Assembly: GCA_963753245.1 (NCBI GenBank)
Contig: CAVWBK010000002.1
Span: 1-64,000, forward strand
Direction: 5' to 3'
DNA from: VRUE01 sp963753245
GTDB lineage: Bacteria > Actinomycetota > Thermoleophilia > Solirubrobacterales > 70-9
DNA length: 64,000 bases
Below are positions 17,814 to 26,545 of the stretch, one piece after another. The notes under the pieces were generated by a model. That model was not told where the DNA came from and made no database searches. It saw only the letters and a program-made list of their open reading frames with translations. Both the position numbers and the translations under genes were made by a program. Position 1 is the first letter of the stretch. Each line of letters opens with the position of its first letter.

Positions 17814-19215
17814 TGCCAGCTCGGTTGTCCCCAGCCGCCGGCGAGGTACGGGTGCCGGCGTGCCGATCAAGGCGCCTCCCAGGACCGCGACCAGCCAGAA
17901 CGGGGCATCGAGTTGCCCGCTGATGAATGCGCCCGACAGGACGGCGGCCAGAAGCGCACCCTGAAGCGCGGCCGCCAGGCGTCGCCCCTGAATGTCGTTC
18001 GCGTCACCTGAGGTCCTGAGGAACGCTCGCAGTGAGGTCCAAATGGTCAAGATAAAGAGGCAGAAGGTGAGAGCGGCCGGAATCCCGTTCTCGGCGGCGA
18101 TCTCCAGATACGAGGAATGGGCCGAGCGAACGGGATGCCGTTTTTCCGTGTGCCCTATTTCTTCGCGACCTTCCAGGGGGACGGGGCTGTTCCGCAGATA
18201 TCGTTCACGTTCGGCGTCGTAGCGTTCGGGCCCGACGCCGACGACGGGGTAGTCAACCGTCATGTCGACTGCCGCGCTCCAGAAGGCGGTGCGGGCTGCG
18301 GCGCTCGATCCCGTAACCCGTTCCCGTCCTGCCAAGCGCTCATTCAAGACCGGCGAGAAGAAGATGAACGCAACCGCGATGGTCGCAGCGATCGCAGTTG
18401 CCGAGGCCACCAAAGTCGGTGCAGATATCCGGCGGGTCGCGACACCCCAGATCAGCAGTCCAACCAATCCGACCAGCGCCCCTCTGGATGAGAGTCGCGA
18501 GCGTAACTCCGAGGAGTGCGACGAGCGACAACGCCCAAACAGCTCGCCATTTGCGGTCGTCGACCAGCAGGAAAACAGCGAGCGGAATCACCGTGACTAA
18601 AACGAAGCTGAAGCTGTTCGGGTCGGCTATGGGCCCCGCGGCACGGGTCAGTTCACCACCGAGGAAGCTGATCAGAGCGACCAACGACGCGGCGGTGGCG
18701 GAGATCGTCAGAACCCTGACAGCCGCAATGAGGGTAGACCGGCGACCGAGAAATTGGATGGCCGCAAACAGGGATGCGGCGAAGATGAAGTACCGGAGTG
18801 TCTTGACGATCCCGGCGCTGGGGTCGAACGAGAACATGAGCGAGAGAAGCACCAAACAGAGAAAGAGTCCCAGGGGCAAGAGAAACTCGGGAACGACCAG
18901 TGATTGCTTCGTCGTTCCTATCCTGATGAGCAGGATCACGGGTAGAACGACTCGTATCATTGCGATCACGGTGAGTGATTCGGATGGATACGCGAGGTCG
19001 CTCTCCCAGGGAATCCCCGCGATTAGGAGGATCAAGAGGGCCTGCGGGTATAGAACGACCAGAATCCCCGTCAACAACAGCCCGAGAAGCCCAAGGACGA
19101 GGGTCGGGGCACTGACGAACCCCCGGCCCAGCATCAGCAGTCCGACGACTACAGCCAGACCGATGACGACGTAGGTAGCGCCCCGGCGGGCTTTCCGTAG
19201 GGGAGTGGAGCGCAT
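17796..19215 (-). pseudogene. O-antigen ligase/polymerase-like membrane protein, frameshifted
   Basis: The gene is split into a 19215-18480 part and a 18480-17796 part. The first has successive transmembrane helices (VIGLAVVVGLLMLGRGF, LVLGLLGLLLTGILVVLYP, SLVVPEFLLPLGLFLCLVL and others). The second begins ALVGLVGLLIWGVATRRI, has the periplasmic loop AHSSYLEIAAENGIPAAL and ends with more helices. The HSSYLE...GIPA loop is the Wzy_C/WaaL signature, so this is the polysaccharide polymerase or ligase acting on lipid-linked repeats outside the membrane. An extra base near 18483 breaks the frame; joined, it is about 472 residues with 10-12 helices. The remaining sequence is intact. Confidence 0.8.
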
Positions 19216-19221
19216 CTGCCC

Positions 19222-20529
19222 TCAGGTCTGTGCGCTGGTCTGGTTTCCGATGCTTGAAATTCCCTCGGTGCTCGAGACCTGATTAATGACGACGCCGCCG
19301 ACGATCCCTTTCGCGATTCGCAGGCAGTCCAACGCTTCCCTCAATTCCTCGGGCCGTGTCCTTCTTGCGTTGACGACGAGCAATGTCGAATTGCTGACAG
19401 CGGAAATGATGCGAGCGTCGGCATAGGGAAGTACGGCAGGGGAGTCGATGAAAACCACTGAAGAGACTGAGAGCAGCTTCTCGATCACGCCATTGAGCCG
19501 GAGCGGGAGCAGCTCTGTGGCGGCGCCCGGATCGGGGCCTGCAGTCAGAACGGCCAGATTCGGGAAATCGTCAACGTTCTGAGGCTCGACCGACGGGGCG
19601 AGACGATACGTGGTCCATTCGCGCAGTACGGTCGACAGCCCGTGATCGTTCTCCAGTCCAAACACGGAATGTTGCAGGGGCCTGCGCAGATTTGCATCGA
19701 GAATCGTGGTCGACACGCCGATTTGACTTAGTGCAACGCCCAGATTGGCGACGACCGTCGAAGATCCATCTCTTCCTGCAGGGCTTGTGACGAGGAGCGA
19801 TTGAGGCGATCCCCCTCGCGGCAGCTGGAGATTGGTTCGAAGCACTCGCATGCTCTCGAGGATCTCACCCTGCCCTCGTGCCATGCCGCGCCTCTTCAGG
19901 TTCTCGCGCGGAATTGTCGCCAGTACCGTGATATCGCCGATCTCGGTCACATCGGCGGAGGTTCGCAGTCGCCTGCGGAAATGACTGATGGTCAGGGCGG
20001 TCATGCATCCTGCGGCTAGGCCGAGGAAAATGGCGATGCCGATGGTGAGCGAGCGCTGCGGGGAGACCGGGGCGTGTTCGACCCTTGCGGGGTCGACGAC
20101 CTTCGCCTCGACGAGGCCGTTTCCCTTGAGCGAGCCGATGAAGGCCCGGGCGACCACGGACGCCGTCTGGGCTGCGACCACCGGGGAAGATGCGCGATCG
20201 CTGATCTCCAGAATTCCTGTTTCAAGTCGGGGAGAGGTTGTGAGGGTTCCGGCGAGGGGGTGCTTCGAGATCTTTTCGGCTCGGTTGGTCACGCTTTCGG
20301 ACTTCGCGACCACCGCGTAGGTTCCGAGCAGCGAGGCCACCGCGGCGGGAACCAGTGAGTCTGACGGCGTTTCGGAGACGCGCGGGGTGAAGGCGAGCGT
20401 TGCGGTCGATTCGTACTTCTTCGGCGCCACTGCGAGGTAGACGGCGGCGATTCCCAGGGTGAGAATGAACACGAGCAGCACGATCCACTTACGCTGCCAA
20501 ATAGGCTTCGCTAGGTCTCTCAGCTCCAA
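19222..20529 (-). CDS. Polysaccharide co-polymerase with degenerate BY-kinase domain
   Basis: This 435-residue protein fuses a Wzz-type domain (transmembrane helix WIVLLVFILTLGIAAVYLAV, about 15-34, and a second at about 160-182) to a cytoplasmic CpsD/BY-kinase-like ATPase domain. The Walker A site reads TSPAGRDGSST (about 248-258), where kinases have G-E-G-K-S/T-T: the lysine is replaced by Ser. Walker A' is TTILDANLRRP, with Asn for the second Asp of the usual DADLRRP, and Walker B is VVFIDSPAVL. The C-terminus has no tyrosine cluster. So it probably regulates chain length without normal tyrosine kinase activity. It follows the polymerase gene by 6 bp, in one operon with it. Confidence 0.85.
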   Translation of the reverse strand: MELRDLAKPIWQRKWIVLLVFILTLGIAAVYLAVAPKKYESTATLAFTPRVSETPSDSLVPAAVASLLGTYAVVAKSESVTNRAEKISKHPLAGTLTTSPRLETGILEISDRASSPVVAAQTASVVARAFIGSLKGNGLVEAKVVDPARVEHAPVSPQRSLTIGIAIFLGLAAGCMTALTISHFRRRLRTSADVTEIGDITVLATIPRENLKRRGMARGQGEILESMRVLRTNLQLPRGGSPQSLLVTSPAGRDGSSTVVANLGVALSQIGVSTTILDANLRRPLQHSVFGLENDHGLSTVLREWTTYRLAPSVEPQNVDDFPNLAVLTAGPDPGAATELLPLRLNGVIEKLLSVSSVVFIDSPAVLPYADARIISAVSNSTLLVVNARRTRPEELREALDCLRIAKGIVGGVVINQVSSTEGISSIGNQTSAQT

Positions 20530-20681
20530 GCCTTCGTCTCCTTCGTGCTCAGGTGTTCGGCGTCGCCGGAAGGGACGCAGGGGTTCAGGATTGTACCGGC
20601 AGGACGCCAGCCACGGTGATCAAAGTCGGCCAGGATTGACGTCTGTCAGAGGTCCATTCGTGCTTGGATTCACATAATTCT

Positions 20682-22235
20682 TCAGTTGGTCGCGCTGCCG
20701 CGGATGCGACGAATGAGCAGCGCCGCTCGCTGGCGGTCTCGTGGGGCCAGGCCGGCTCCGAGAAGGATCGTGCCGGCGTATGTGAGCGTGCCGATGGCCA
20801 GGCCGAGGACCAGTCCCCACGGTTGGGAAAACGAGTCATCCAGGGCGTGGGCCGCCGCGAATCCGACGACGTAGGCAACGAATAGGGCGATCATTTGGCG
20901 GGCCGGCCAGAGTTGGAAGAGGGGCGTGGCGATATGCGGGCGGGTTGCCCAGCACTGGAGTGCAAGTTGGACCAGGCCCCCCAAGAGCATTGCGAGCGCC
21001 ATGCCAGTGATGCCGAGCCAGAGCGATAACGCGATGCCGCCGCCGATCGTCACAGCGGCGCGAGAAACCGAAACCACGGTGGTCGCGAGGGGGCGGTCCA
21101 CGGCCAAGAGGGCCTGCATTTGGAGGCTCACCGTCGTCAGGAGAGTGGGGACGATGAGCATAATTGCCAAGGCGGTCGCCCCGCGCTCAAAGCCGGATCC
21201 GTAGAGGGACATGACGCCCTTTGCCGCGCCACCGGCCGCCGCTGCGGGCAGGAGGAGGACGATGGCGATGTATCGGATCGTGTCGACGAGGGCGCGATCG
21301 AAAGCCTCGTGGTCCTCTTTGCCGTGCCGCTCGACCAGAGTCGGGAAGAGCATCTCCGAAACGCGGAAATTGACTTCGAGAAACCGTTGGCTCATCGACC
21401 AGGCCCGGTTGTAGGCGCCGACCACGGCGACCGAGGAGACGGCGCCGAGTATCCAGGTCCCGGCTTCGTTGCTGATTCCGTTTGCCAGCGCTCCGGGTGT
21501 GATCTTGATTCCGAAACGGAGCATCTCGGGGAGCTCGGCAAAGCCAAGGGCGAGAGTGGTCCTTGGGACCGGAAAGCGGATCCAGTGGCGCGCGATGACC
21601 GCGCGATGAACCAGTGACGTCGCAAAGGACCCGACGAGTGCGAGGATCAGGCCCCACACGGTTGGGAATATTGAGTGGCCGGCCACGGCAAACAGCAGGA
21701 AGGCGAGGGCCTGATGGAGGCGAATCCAGAAGAGCTCGTGACCGGCGCGAAATGCCGTCAGGACTGTGTCCACGTTCCAGCTGGGGTTGGTGAAGAGGAG
21801 GTACCCGGCGAGACTGGCCATGGCCGGGATGAAGAGCCCCGGGTGATTGATCGATCCGTTGAAGAGAAACCAGGTCGCGATGCCGGCGAGAATCGAGACG
21901 ACGAAAGTGAGCGCCGTCGAGAATGCGAAGACAGCGACGAAAAGCCCTGTCACATGTGGGTCTCGGGGGCGATAAGGGGCGAGAGCACGGACGAGCGCGG
22001 GCTGCTCGCGCGCGGTCGAGAGATACCAGACCGCCCCGGTGGGCGCGTAGGCAAGGGCGAATTCTCCGACGACGTGGATCCCATATAGCCGTGCCGTGAC
22101 TATTCCGGTGAGAACGGCAAGCACCCCGCCTACGACGAACGACATCGCGCCGAAGGCGAACCCCTCGGAGTAGGACGCTCGGCCGGTGGAGGGATCCTCG
22201 CCCTCGGTGGGCGTTTGAGCATCAGGGGCGGTCAC
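20682..22235 (-). CDS. Oligosaccharide flippase (Wzx-like, MATE/MOP superfamily)
   Basis: A 517-residue integral membrane protein with about 12-14 helices. Examples are FAFGAMSFVVGGVLAVLTGIVTARLYG near the N-terminus (by position about 27-53) and LGFAELPEMLRFGIKITPGALANGI in the middle. It belongs to the polysaccharide-transport MOP exporters that flip undecaprenyl-linked repeats across the membrane. The line NEAGTWILGAVSSVAVVGAYNRAWSMSQRF is the typical central segment, where Tyr/Asn and Arg follow a Gly-Ala turn. Its stop lies 150 bp after the co-polymerase start. It precedes the GHL15 gene's end by 32 bp and shares its strand, so both are likely co-transcribed. Confidence 0.9.
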   Translation of the reverse strand: MTAPDAQTPTEGEDPSTGRASYSEGFAFGAMSFVVGGVLAVLTGIVTARLYGIHVVGEFALAYAPTGAVWYLSTAREQPALVRALAPYRPRDPHVTGLFVAVFAFSTALTFVVSILAGIATWFLFNGSINHPGLFIPAMASLAGYLLFTNPSWNVDTVLTAFRAGHELFWIRLHQALAFLLFAVAGHSIFPTVWGLILALVGSFATSLVHRAVIARHWIRFPVPRTTLALGFAELPEMLRFGIKITPGALANGISNEAGTWILGAVSSVAVVGAYNRAWSMSQRFLEVNFRVSEMLFPTLVERHGKEDHEAFDRALVDTIRYIAIVLLLPAAAAGGAAKGVMSLYGSGFERGATALAIMLIVPTLLTTVSLQMQALLAVDRPLATTVVSVSRAAVTIGGGIALSLWLGITGMALAMLLGGLVQLALQCWATRPHIATPLFQLWPARQMIALFVAYVVGFAAAHALDDSFSQPWGLVLGLAIGTLTYAGTILLGAGLAPRDRQRAALLIRRIRGSATN

Positions 22236-22266
22236 CGAGAGAGCCTTTCAAAGGCTCAAGCAACTC

Positions 22267-23673
22267 TCAATGCAGGGGGCGGCTGAGGGATTCGAGCATG
22301 CCCAAGTTGGTCCCTCCGTGCTCGCCGCGGTGTCGATCGCGGTTTCGCCGGTGCCGCTGCCGGTGTCGTGCCGCGCGACGGTGCCTTGCCTTGGAAGCCG
22401 CCGTCGCGCCGCGTGCCGCCTTTGCGGCTCCGATTTCCTCGATGGGAATGGGCCCGGCGACCAGGTGATCGCCCAGCGCGGGGACGCTCGGATTCGACGC
22501 GGTGTTTTGGATGGAGACCCGTAGGAGCACCAGACCGGTGTGCGGGCCCATCGTTGTTTCAGTGGCGGCCTCGAGACCCGAGCCAGAATAGACGCCGTTG
22601 AACGAAACCTCGCGGGTTACCGATGTCGGATTGACCAGGACGAGGCCGCGAGAAAAGAGACGTCGATGCACCCCATCGGAGTCGCGGGTCTCGGCGCCCA
22701 GCGGTTCACCGATGTCGTATTCGTACTCTGGAATCCACGTTTCCTCCGCGTAGTCGTCGGCCATCTCATAGGCCGCCTTCCCTTCTGCTCCCAGCAGCAC
22801 AGTTGCCCACCCAAACAGAGCCGCCGAATGATCCGATTCGGCAGAGTGCGTGATCGCCAGGAACACCTTGTTCCGCCTTTGGGATTCCTTCAGCTCTTCG
22901 AGTTGCCGGGTCCAGCCGGCCTCATTTCGATAGCCGGCGCCCGGTGTGGGGCTGAACTTGAGGAACATCTCGTCCATTGCTCCGTCGACATATTTCAGCC
23001 ACGGCGTGACGGTTTCCGTGTAGTCGCTCCAGGACCCAAAGTTGGCGAACACGAGCATATGGGCGGCTTGAAGCTGCGGCGTGATGTGTTCGAGGGCGGA
23101 CTGGGTTGCGGCCGAGTAGGCGGTGTCATTCGGGTATTTCGCGACGCTCGGAACGTTCGCGTAGTACTTCAGGGTTGGATCGACGTTGTCGATGAAGATT
23201 CCGTCCCATCCCTGTGACTTGACGGTTGCGATGGCTTTTTCGGCCCACCGCTGTTGGTAGCCGGCATTGCCGACGTCCATCGCCCAGAGGTAGGGGTAGT
23301 TGCGCAGGGTGAACCGGTTGCCGTCCGAATTCTTGAGAAACCAGTCAGGGTGACTCGAGTCGGCTTCTTCATAGAGGACCGGGGTGGCGGCGAAGCCGTT
23401 GCCTGTCATGCCTTTGACGCTTCCCAGAAGATTCTGGTAGACCAGAACCTTCAGTTCGGGGTTCGCTTCCTTGAGCGCGCGCAGCATTTCCGGCTGCCAC
23501 GGCTGCAGAACGACGTACTGGAGTCGCTGGCCGCTCTGGCTGTAGCTCGAGAATTCCGCTTTCGAATCGATCGAGTAATCGAGGTGACCGGCGACAGCTC
23601 CACTGGCGTGGGCGGCCACCGCCAACACCAAAGAGGCAAGCAGAGTCAGTAGCTGGGTCAGCAAGAGGCGCAC
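22267..23673 (-). CDS. Secreted GHL15-like putative glycoside hydrolase
   Basis: A 468-residue protein with an N-terminal signal peptide (LLLTQLLTLLASLVLAVAAHASG, about 3-25 by position). The catalytic-like barrel has LQYVVLQPWQPEMLRALKEA, LKVLVYQNLLGS, QGWDGIFIDNVDPTLKYYA and HMLVFANFGSWSDYTETV. The DGIFIDNVD strand holds the two Asp expected at a beta-barrel active site of putative glycosyl hydrolase family GHL15 (PF14885). The C-terminal residues (about 430-468) are Lys/Arg/His-rich, perhaps wall-bound. A barrel enzyme in a polysaccharide locus often trims or releases the polymer. It is the last gene before the divergent RiPP exporter genes, with about 140 bp between starts. Confidence 0.85.
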   Translation of the reverse strand: MRLLLTQLLTLLASLVLAVAAHASGAVAGHLDYSIDSKAEFSSYSQSGQRLQYVVLQPWQPEMLRALKEANPELKVLVYQNLLGSVKGMTGNGFAATPVLYEEADSSHPDWFLKNSDGNRFTLRNYPYLWAMDVGNAGYQQRWAEKAIATVKSQGWDGIFIDNVDPTLKYYANVPSVAKYPNDTAYSAATQSALEHITPQLQAAHMLVFANFGSWSDYTETVTPWLKYVDGAMDEMFLKFSPTPGAGYRNEAGWTRQLEELKESQRRNKVFLAITHSAESDHSAALFGWATVLLGAEGKAAYEMADDYAEETWIPEYEYDIGEPLGAETRDSDGVHRRLFSRGLVLVNPTSVTREVSFNGVYSGSGLEAATETTMGPHTGLVLLRVSIQNTASNPSVPALGDHLVAGPIPIEEIGAAKAARGATAASKARHRRAARHRQRHRRNRDRHRGEHGGTNLGMLESLSRPLH

Positions 23674-23821
23674 ATTCTATTGTCGGCGCCGCGCGTACGT
23701 CGCTTTAACGGCGATCGACCGATGGCCGGGATCGAGAATCCGGGGAACGCGAATACCTTGCCATACTGCGCTCCTTTGGAGCGTCGGCCTCGACGCCCCG
23801 CTCACTAATTTTGTGGGTCTG

Positions 23822-24541
23822 ATGCGTAGGCGGAGACAGTTGAACTCACAATCCAGCGGACCCACCGGACTGTGCGCTCGGCAACTCAGTCGATCGTTCG
23901 GCGACCGGAAGGTGCTCTCCGAGGCCGATCTCGAGGTGGCCCCAGGGACGTTTGCGGCTCTCCAGGGCCCCAACGGCGCGGGAAAGACCACTCTGCTGCG
24001 GATCTTCGCGACAGTGGTGCGTCCCGATGCCGGCGAGGCGCTCGTGGATGGTCACGATGTCAACAGAAGCGGCGCCAGGGTCCGGGAGAGAATCGGCGTC
24101 GCGTTCGTCAACGAGCGGAGCATCTACTGGCGTCTGACCGGACGGGAGAATCTGAGGTTGTTCGGGCGCACGCGCGGACTCAGTAGTGGGGCGGCCAATC
24201 GCGAAGCGGACGCGCTCCTGGAAAGGCTGGACCTCGTCGAGTTCGCGGACCGCTGGGTGGCGAAACTTTCGGCCGGACAGCGCCAGCGTCTGATCATCGC
24301 GCGCGCCGGACTGGGAGCGCCTTCCTGCCTCCTGATCGACGAGCCACTGCGTGGCCTGGACGATGCGGGGATCGAGATGATGCTCGCGTTTCTACGTGCG
24401 GAGGCGGATCGCGGGGCCGCCGTGCTGGCGGTCGCCCCCAAGTTGGATGAGCTCCAGGCCGCCGCGGATGTCCTCTATGGGTTGCGCGATGCGGAGATCG
24501 GGCCGTGGGTGGAACCTGAGCCGACGGTTGGCGCGTCTTGA
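23822..24541 (+). CDS. ABC transporter ATP-binding protein, RiPP exporter
   Basis: A 239-residue ATPase with Walker A GPNGAGKTTL (about residue 48), Q-loop region VAFVNERSIYW, signature LSAGQRQRL and Walker B LLIDEPLRGLD. The H-loop position reads VLAVAPKLDELQ, so the usual His (THxxxE) is absent, which is unusual and would affect hydrolysis. I chose the ATG at 23822; a GTG at 23813 adds three residues. Its stop overlaps the permease start by 4 bp. It is one half-transporter component of a type-2 ABC exporter, probably for the peptide made by the neighbouring genes. It is divergent from the glycosidase gene. Confidence 0.88.
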   Translation: MRRRRQLNSQSSGPTGLCARQLSRSFGDRKVLSEADLEVAPGTFAALQGPNGAGKTTLLRIFATVVRPDAGEALVDGHDVNRSGARVRERIGVAFVNERSIYWRLTGRENLRLFGRTRGLSSGAANREADALLERLDLVEFADRWVAKLSAGQRQRLIIARAGLGAPSCLLIDEPLRGLDDAGIEMMLAFLRAEADRGAAVLAVAPKLDELQAAADVLYGLRDAEIGPWVEPEPTVGAS

Positions 24542-25362
24542 TCAGGTTTCAGGACATCGCCCGCACATTTGAGATCGTGCGCATCTTCGCGCTGAAGGAT
24601 CTCCGCATCGCGCTTACCTACCGGCTGAGCTTCGTGCTCGGGCTATTCACCGCCCTCTACGGAATGCTGACCTTCTACTTCGTCACCCGCGTCGTGGGGG
24701 ACAGCGCGACGGTTGGCTCGCCCGAAGAATATTTCCAATACATCGTCATCGGAGTCACGATGTCGAACGTCCTGCGAGCGGCGGTCGTCACCGCCGCCGG
24801 GAATGCAAGGAAAGACCAGCTCGAAGGCACTCTCGAGATCCTCGCCACCCAGCCCGTGTCGCCGGTCTCTCTGGCGCTCGGATGGTCTGCCCTGCCGGTC
24901 CTGGAATCAATCGTGGAGGGCCTGATCATGCTCGCGATCGCGATCCCTCTTGGCTTCTGGGGCTTCTCGCCCGACTGGATCTCGGTCTTCCTGGTCCTCG
25001 GTGTCTCGATCGTCGTCTTCCTGGCGATCGGCTTCATCGGCGCCGCCTTCGTGCTGGCGATCCAGCAGGGAGTTGGGGTGATGGGTCTCGTGGTTGCCGC
25101 CATGTCGCTCGCCGGTGGCGCGATATTTCCCGTATCTGCGCTACCCGGAGGTGCGCACATCCTCACCGTGCTCTCGCCGCTTACCTACACCCTCAGGGCG
25201 ATGAGGGAAGCCATGCTCGAAGGACGGAATCCGATCGATCTGCTCGGCGGGAGCCTGGGGATAGTTCTGATTTACGCCGCGGTGACGGTGCCCTTGGCGG
25301 TCTTTCTACTCAATTCATCGTTCGGATACGCCCGTTCGCAGGGTTCTCTTTCCCGCTTTTGA
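24538..25362 (+). CDS. ABC-2 type transporter permease
   Basis: A 274-residue membrane protein with about six helices (FVLGLFTALYGMLTFYFVTRVV, then SVFLVLGVSIVVFLAIGFIGAAF). The ABC-2 signature segment is YFQYIVIGVTMSNVLRAAVVTAAGN and later GGAIFPVSALPGGAHILTVLSPLTYTLRAMREAM (by position about 200-230). It overlaps the ATPase gene by 4 bp and is followed 2 bp later by the HPrK-like gene, so the three are translationally coupled. It probably exports the modified peptide or a polysaccharide; the former is favoured by its gene order beside the kinase and precursor. Confidence 0.88.
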   Translation: MIRFQDIARTFEIVRIFALKDLRIALTYRLSFVLGLFTALYGMLTFYFVTRVVGDSATVGSPEEYFQYIVIGVTMSNVLRAAVVTAAGNARKDQLEGTLEILATQPVSPVSLALGWSALPVLESIVEGLIMLAIAIPLGFWGFSPDWISVFLVLGVSIVVFLAIGFIGAAFVLAIQQGVGVMGLVVAAMSLAGGAIFPVSALPGGAHILTVLSPLTYTLRAMREAMLEGRNPIDLLGGSLGIVLIYAAVTVPLAVFLLNSSFGYARSQGSLSRF

Positions 25363-25364
25363 TC

Positions 25365-26225
25365 GTGTCGCAATTATCCGAGAGGGTCCGCCCGTCTAGG
25401 CCTGGCGCGTACGGCCTCCACCTTCCGGATCTGCCTGATGCTGGCGACCTGCTTCTCGAGGCCCCGGCCCAGTGGGCGGACTGGCACGTCGCGTTTTCTT
25501 CTGGCTCCGGTGCGCCTAAAGAGTTCGTCGATTCTTCGCATGCGCGGATCAGGTCAGCGCCGAGCGGCTGGGTTGATATCGACCGGGACCGAAGGCTCTC
25601 AACTTTCCATTTGCCGACTGAGCCCACCGCAGAGGAGATCGCACAGCCGTTACTGGGCTCGACCGCCGTCGCCGCCGCCTACTGGAGTGGCCGCCATTGC
25701 TTCCACGCGGGCGCTTTCGTCGTGGACGGGAAGGCTTGGGCGATCCTCGGCTCGAAGGGAATGGGGAAGAGCTCGTTGCTGGCTGCGCTTTCCCTTCGAG
25801 GCACCCAGATCCTGACCGACGACCTGCTCGTGGTCAACGAGTGCCACGTGGGGCTCGCCGGTCCGAGGTCGGTCGACCTCCGGGGGGAGGCCGCGAAGGC
25901 ACTCGAGGTCGGGGTTCCACTCGGAACGGTCGGCGCCCGGGAGCGTTGGCGAGTCCGACTTGGCCCAGTCCCACCCGAGATCCCCATCGGCGGCTGGGTC
26001 TGCCTCGGGTGGGGGGATCCAGCTATCGGGAGCGTGGTCGCAGAGCAACGCATTGAGGTGCTCCAGCGCAGCCTTGCGCTGCGGGCCGAGCCGCGGGACC
26101 CTGAGGCGATCTCAAGGCTGATGGACCTGATCGTCCTGCCCATGTGCCGGCTCTCGCGGCCAAGGTCACTGGGGGAAATCGACGAGTCCGCGCGACGACT
26201 CTCAGACCACCTGGCACGCCTCTAG
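25365..26225 (+). CDS. HPr kinase/phosphorylase-like protein, putative lasso peptide kinase
   Basis: This 286-residue P-loop enzyme starts at a GTG two bases after the permease stop. Its Walker A is AWAILGSKGMGKSSLLAAL (about residues 125-143), and TQILTDDLLVV follows about 10 residues later, carrying the Asp pair of HPrK-like enzymes. The N-terminal 110 residues resemble an accessory fold. Known homologues in lasso-peptide clusters (PadeK, ThcoK) phosphorylate the C-terminal Ser of the precursor. The precursor here ends in Ser, matching that use. Related proteins without a phosphorelay partner also occur in exopolysaccharide loci, so activity is inferred. It converges with the precursor gene. 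Confidence 0.82.
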   Translation: MSQLSERVRPSRPGAYGLHLPDLPDAGDLLLEAPAQWADWHVAFSSGSGAPKEFVDSSHARIRSAPSGWVDIDRDRRLSTFHLPTEPTAEEIAQPLLGSTAVAAAYWSGRHCFHAGAFVVDGKAWAILGSKGMGKSSLLAALSLRGTQILTDDLLVVNECHVGLAGPRSVDLRGEAAKALEVGVPLGTVGARERWRVRLGPVPPEIPIGGWVCLGWGDPAIGSVVAEQRIEVLQRSLALRAEPRDPEAISRLMDLIVLPMCRLSRPRSLGEIDESARRLSDHLARL

Positions 26226-26321
26226 GAGCTGGAATACCCCGGGCAGGCAGAAGCGCCCCCGAAGCCGAACCGACCACGTGGGGCGAGTCTCCCTCTACAA
26301 AAAGCTATTGAATAATCGGTA
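26226..26321. other. Short convergent spacer
   Basis: This is 96 bp between the kinase stop and the precursor stop, which converge. It contains an AT-rich tail (ctacaaaaagctattgaata). No strong hairpin was identified. Confidence 0.4.
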
Positions 26322-26456
26322 CTACGAAACCGTCATCAGCGATTCGTTGTGCAGGAAGTCGCCATCGTTAGGCGTGCCGAATTCCTTGTTGCGCAACGTA
26401 ATCTCACTGAGAGAACCAACAACGATGATCGATGGTGCTGTGTAATTCGCCTTCAC
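26322..26456 (-). CDS. Lasso-like RiPP precursor peptide, 44 residues
   Basis: The gene starts at a GTG (26456) preceded by AGGAG six bases upstream, a strong Shine-Dalgarno. The peptide begins MKANYTAPSI and has the lasso leader pattern Y5-x-x-P8-x-I10, then G14 and T20. The Y-to-T distance of 15 residues is that of lasso precursors such as lariatin, where Tyr is at -17 and Thr at -2. Cleavage after L21 would give a 23-residue core starting RNKEFGTPND and ending LMTVS. The C-terminal Ser fits the neighbouring kinase. The register leaves no acidic residue at core positions 7-9; the nearest are Glu4, Asp10 and Asp12. It is 89 bp past the cyclase stop on the same strand. Homology was not tested; position, RBS and leader motif support it. 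Confidence 0.82.
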   Translation of the reverse strand: MKANYTAPSIIVVGSLSEITLRNKEFGTPNDGDFLHNESLMTVS

Positions 26457-26545
26457 CTCGTGCTCCTATCAATGATCCAGCGGCAATTAGTGCGCGAAAT
26501 GCTACCACAGACGGCGGAACTCCGTTTTCGCACAATTTGCCGCTC

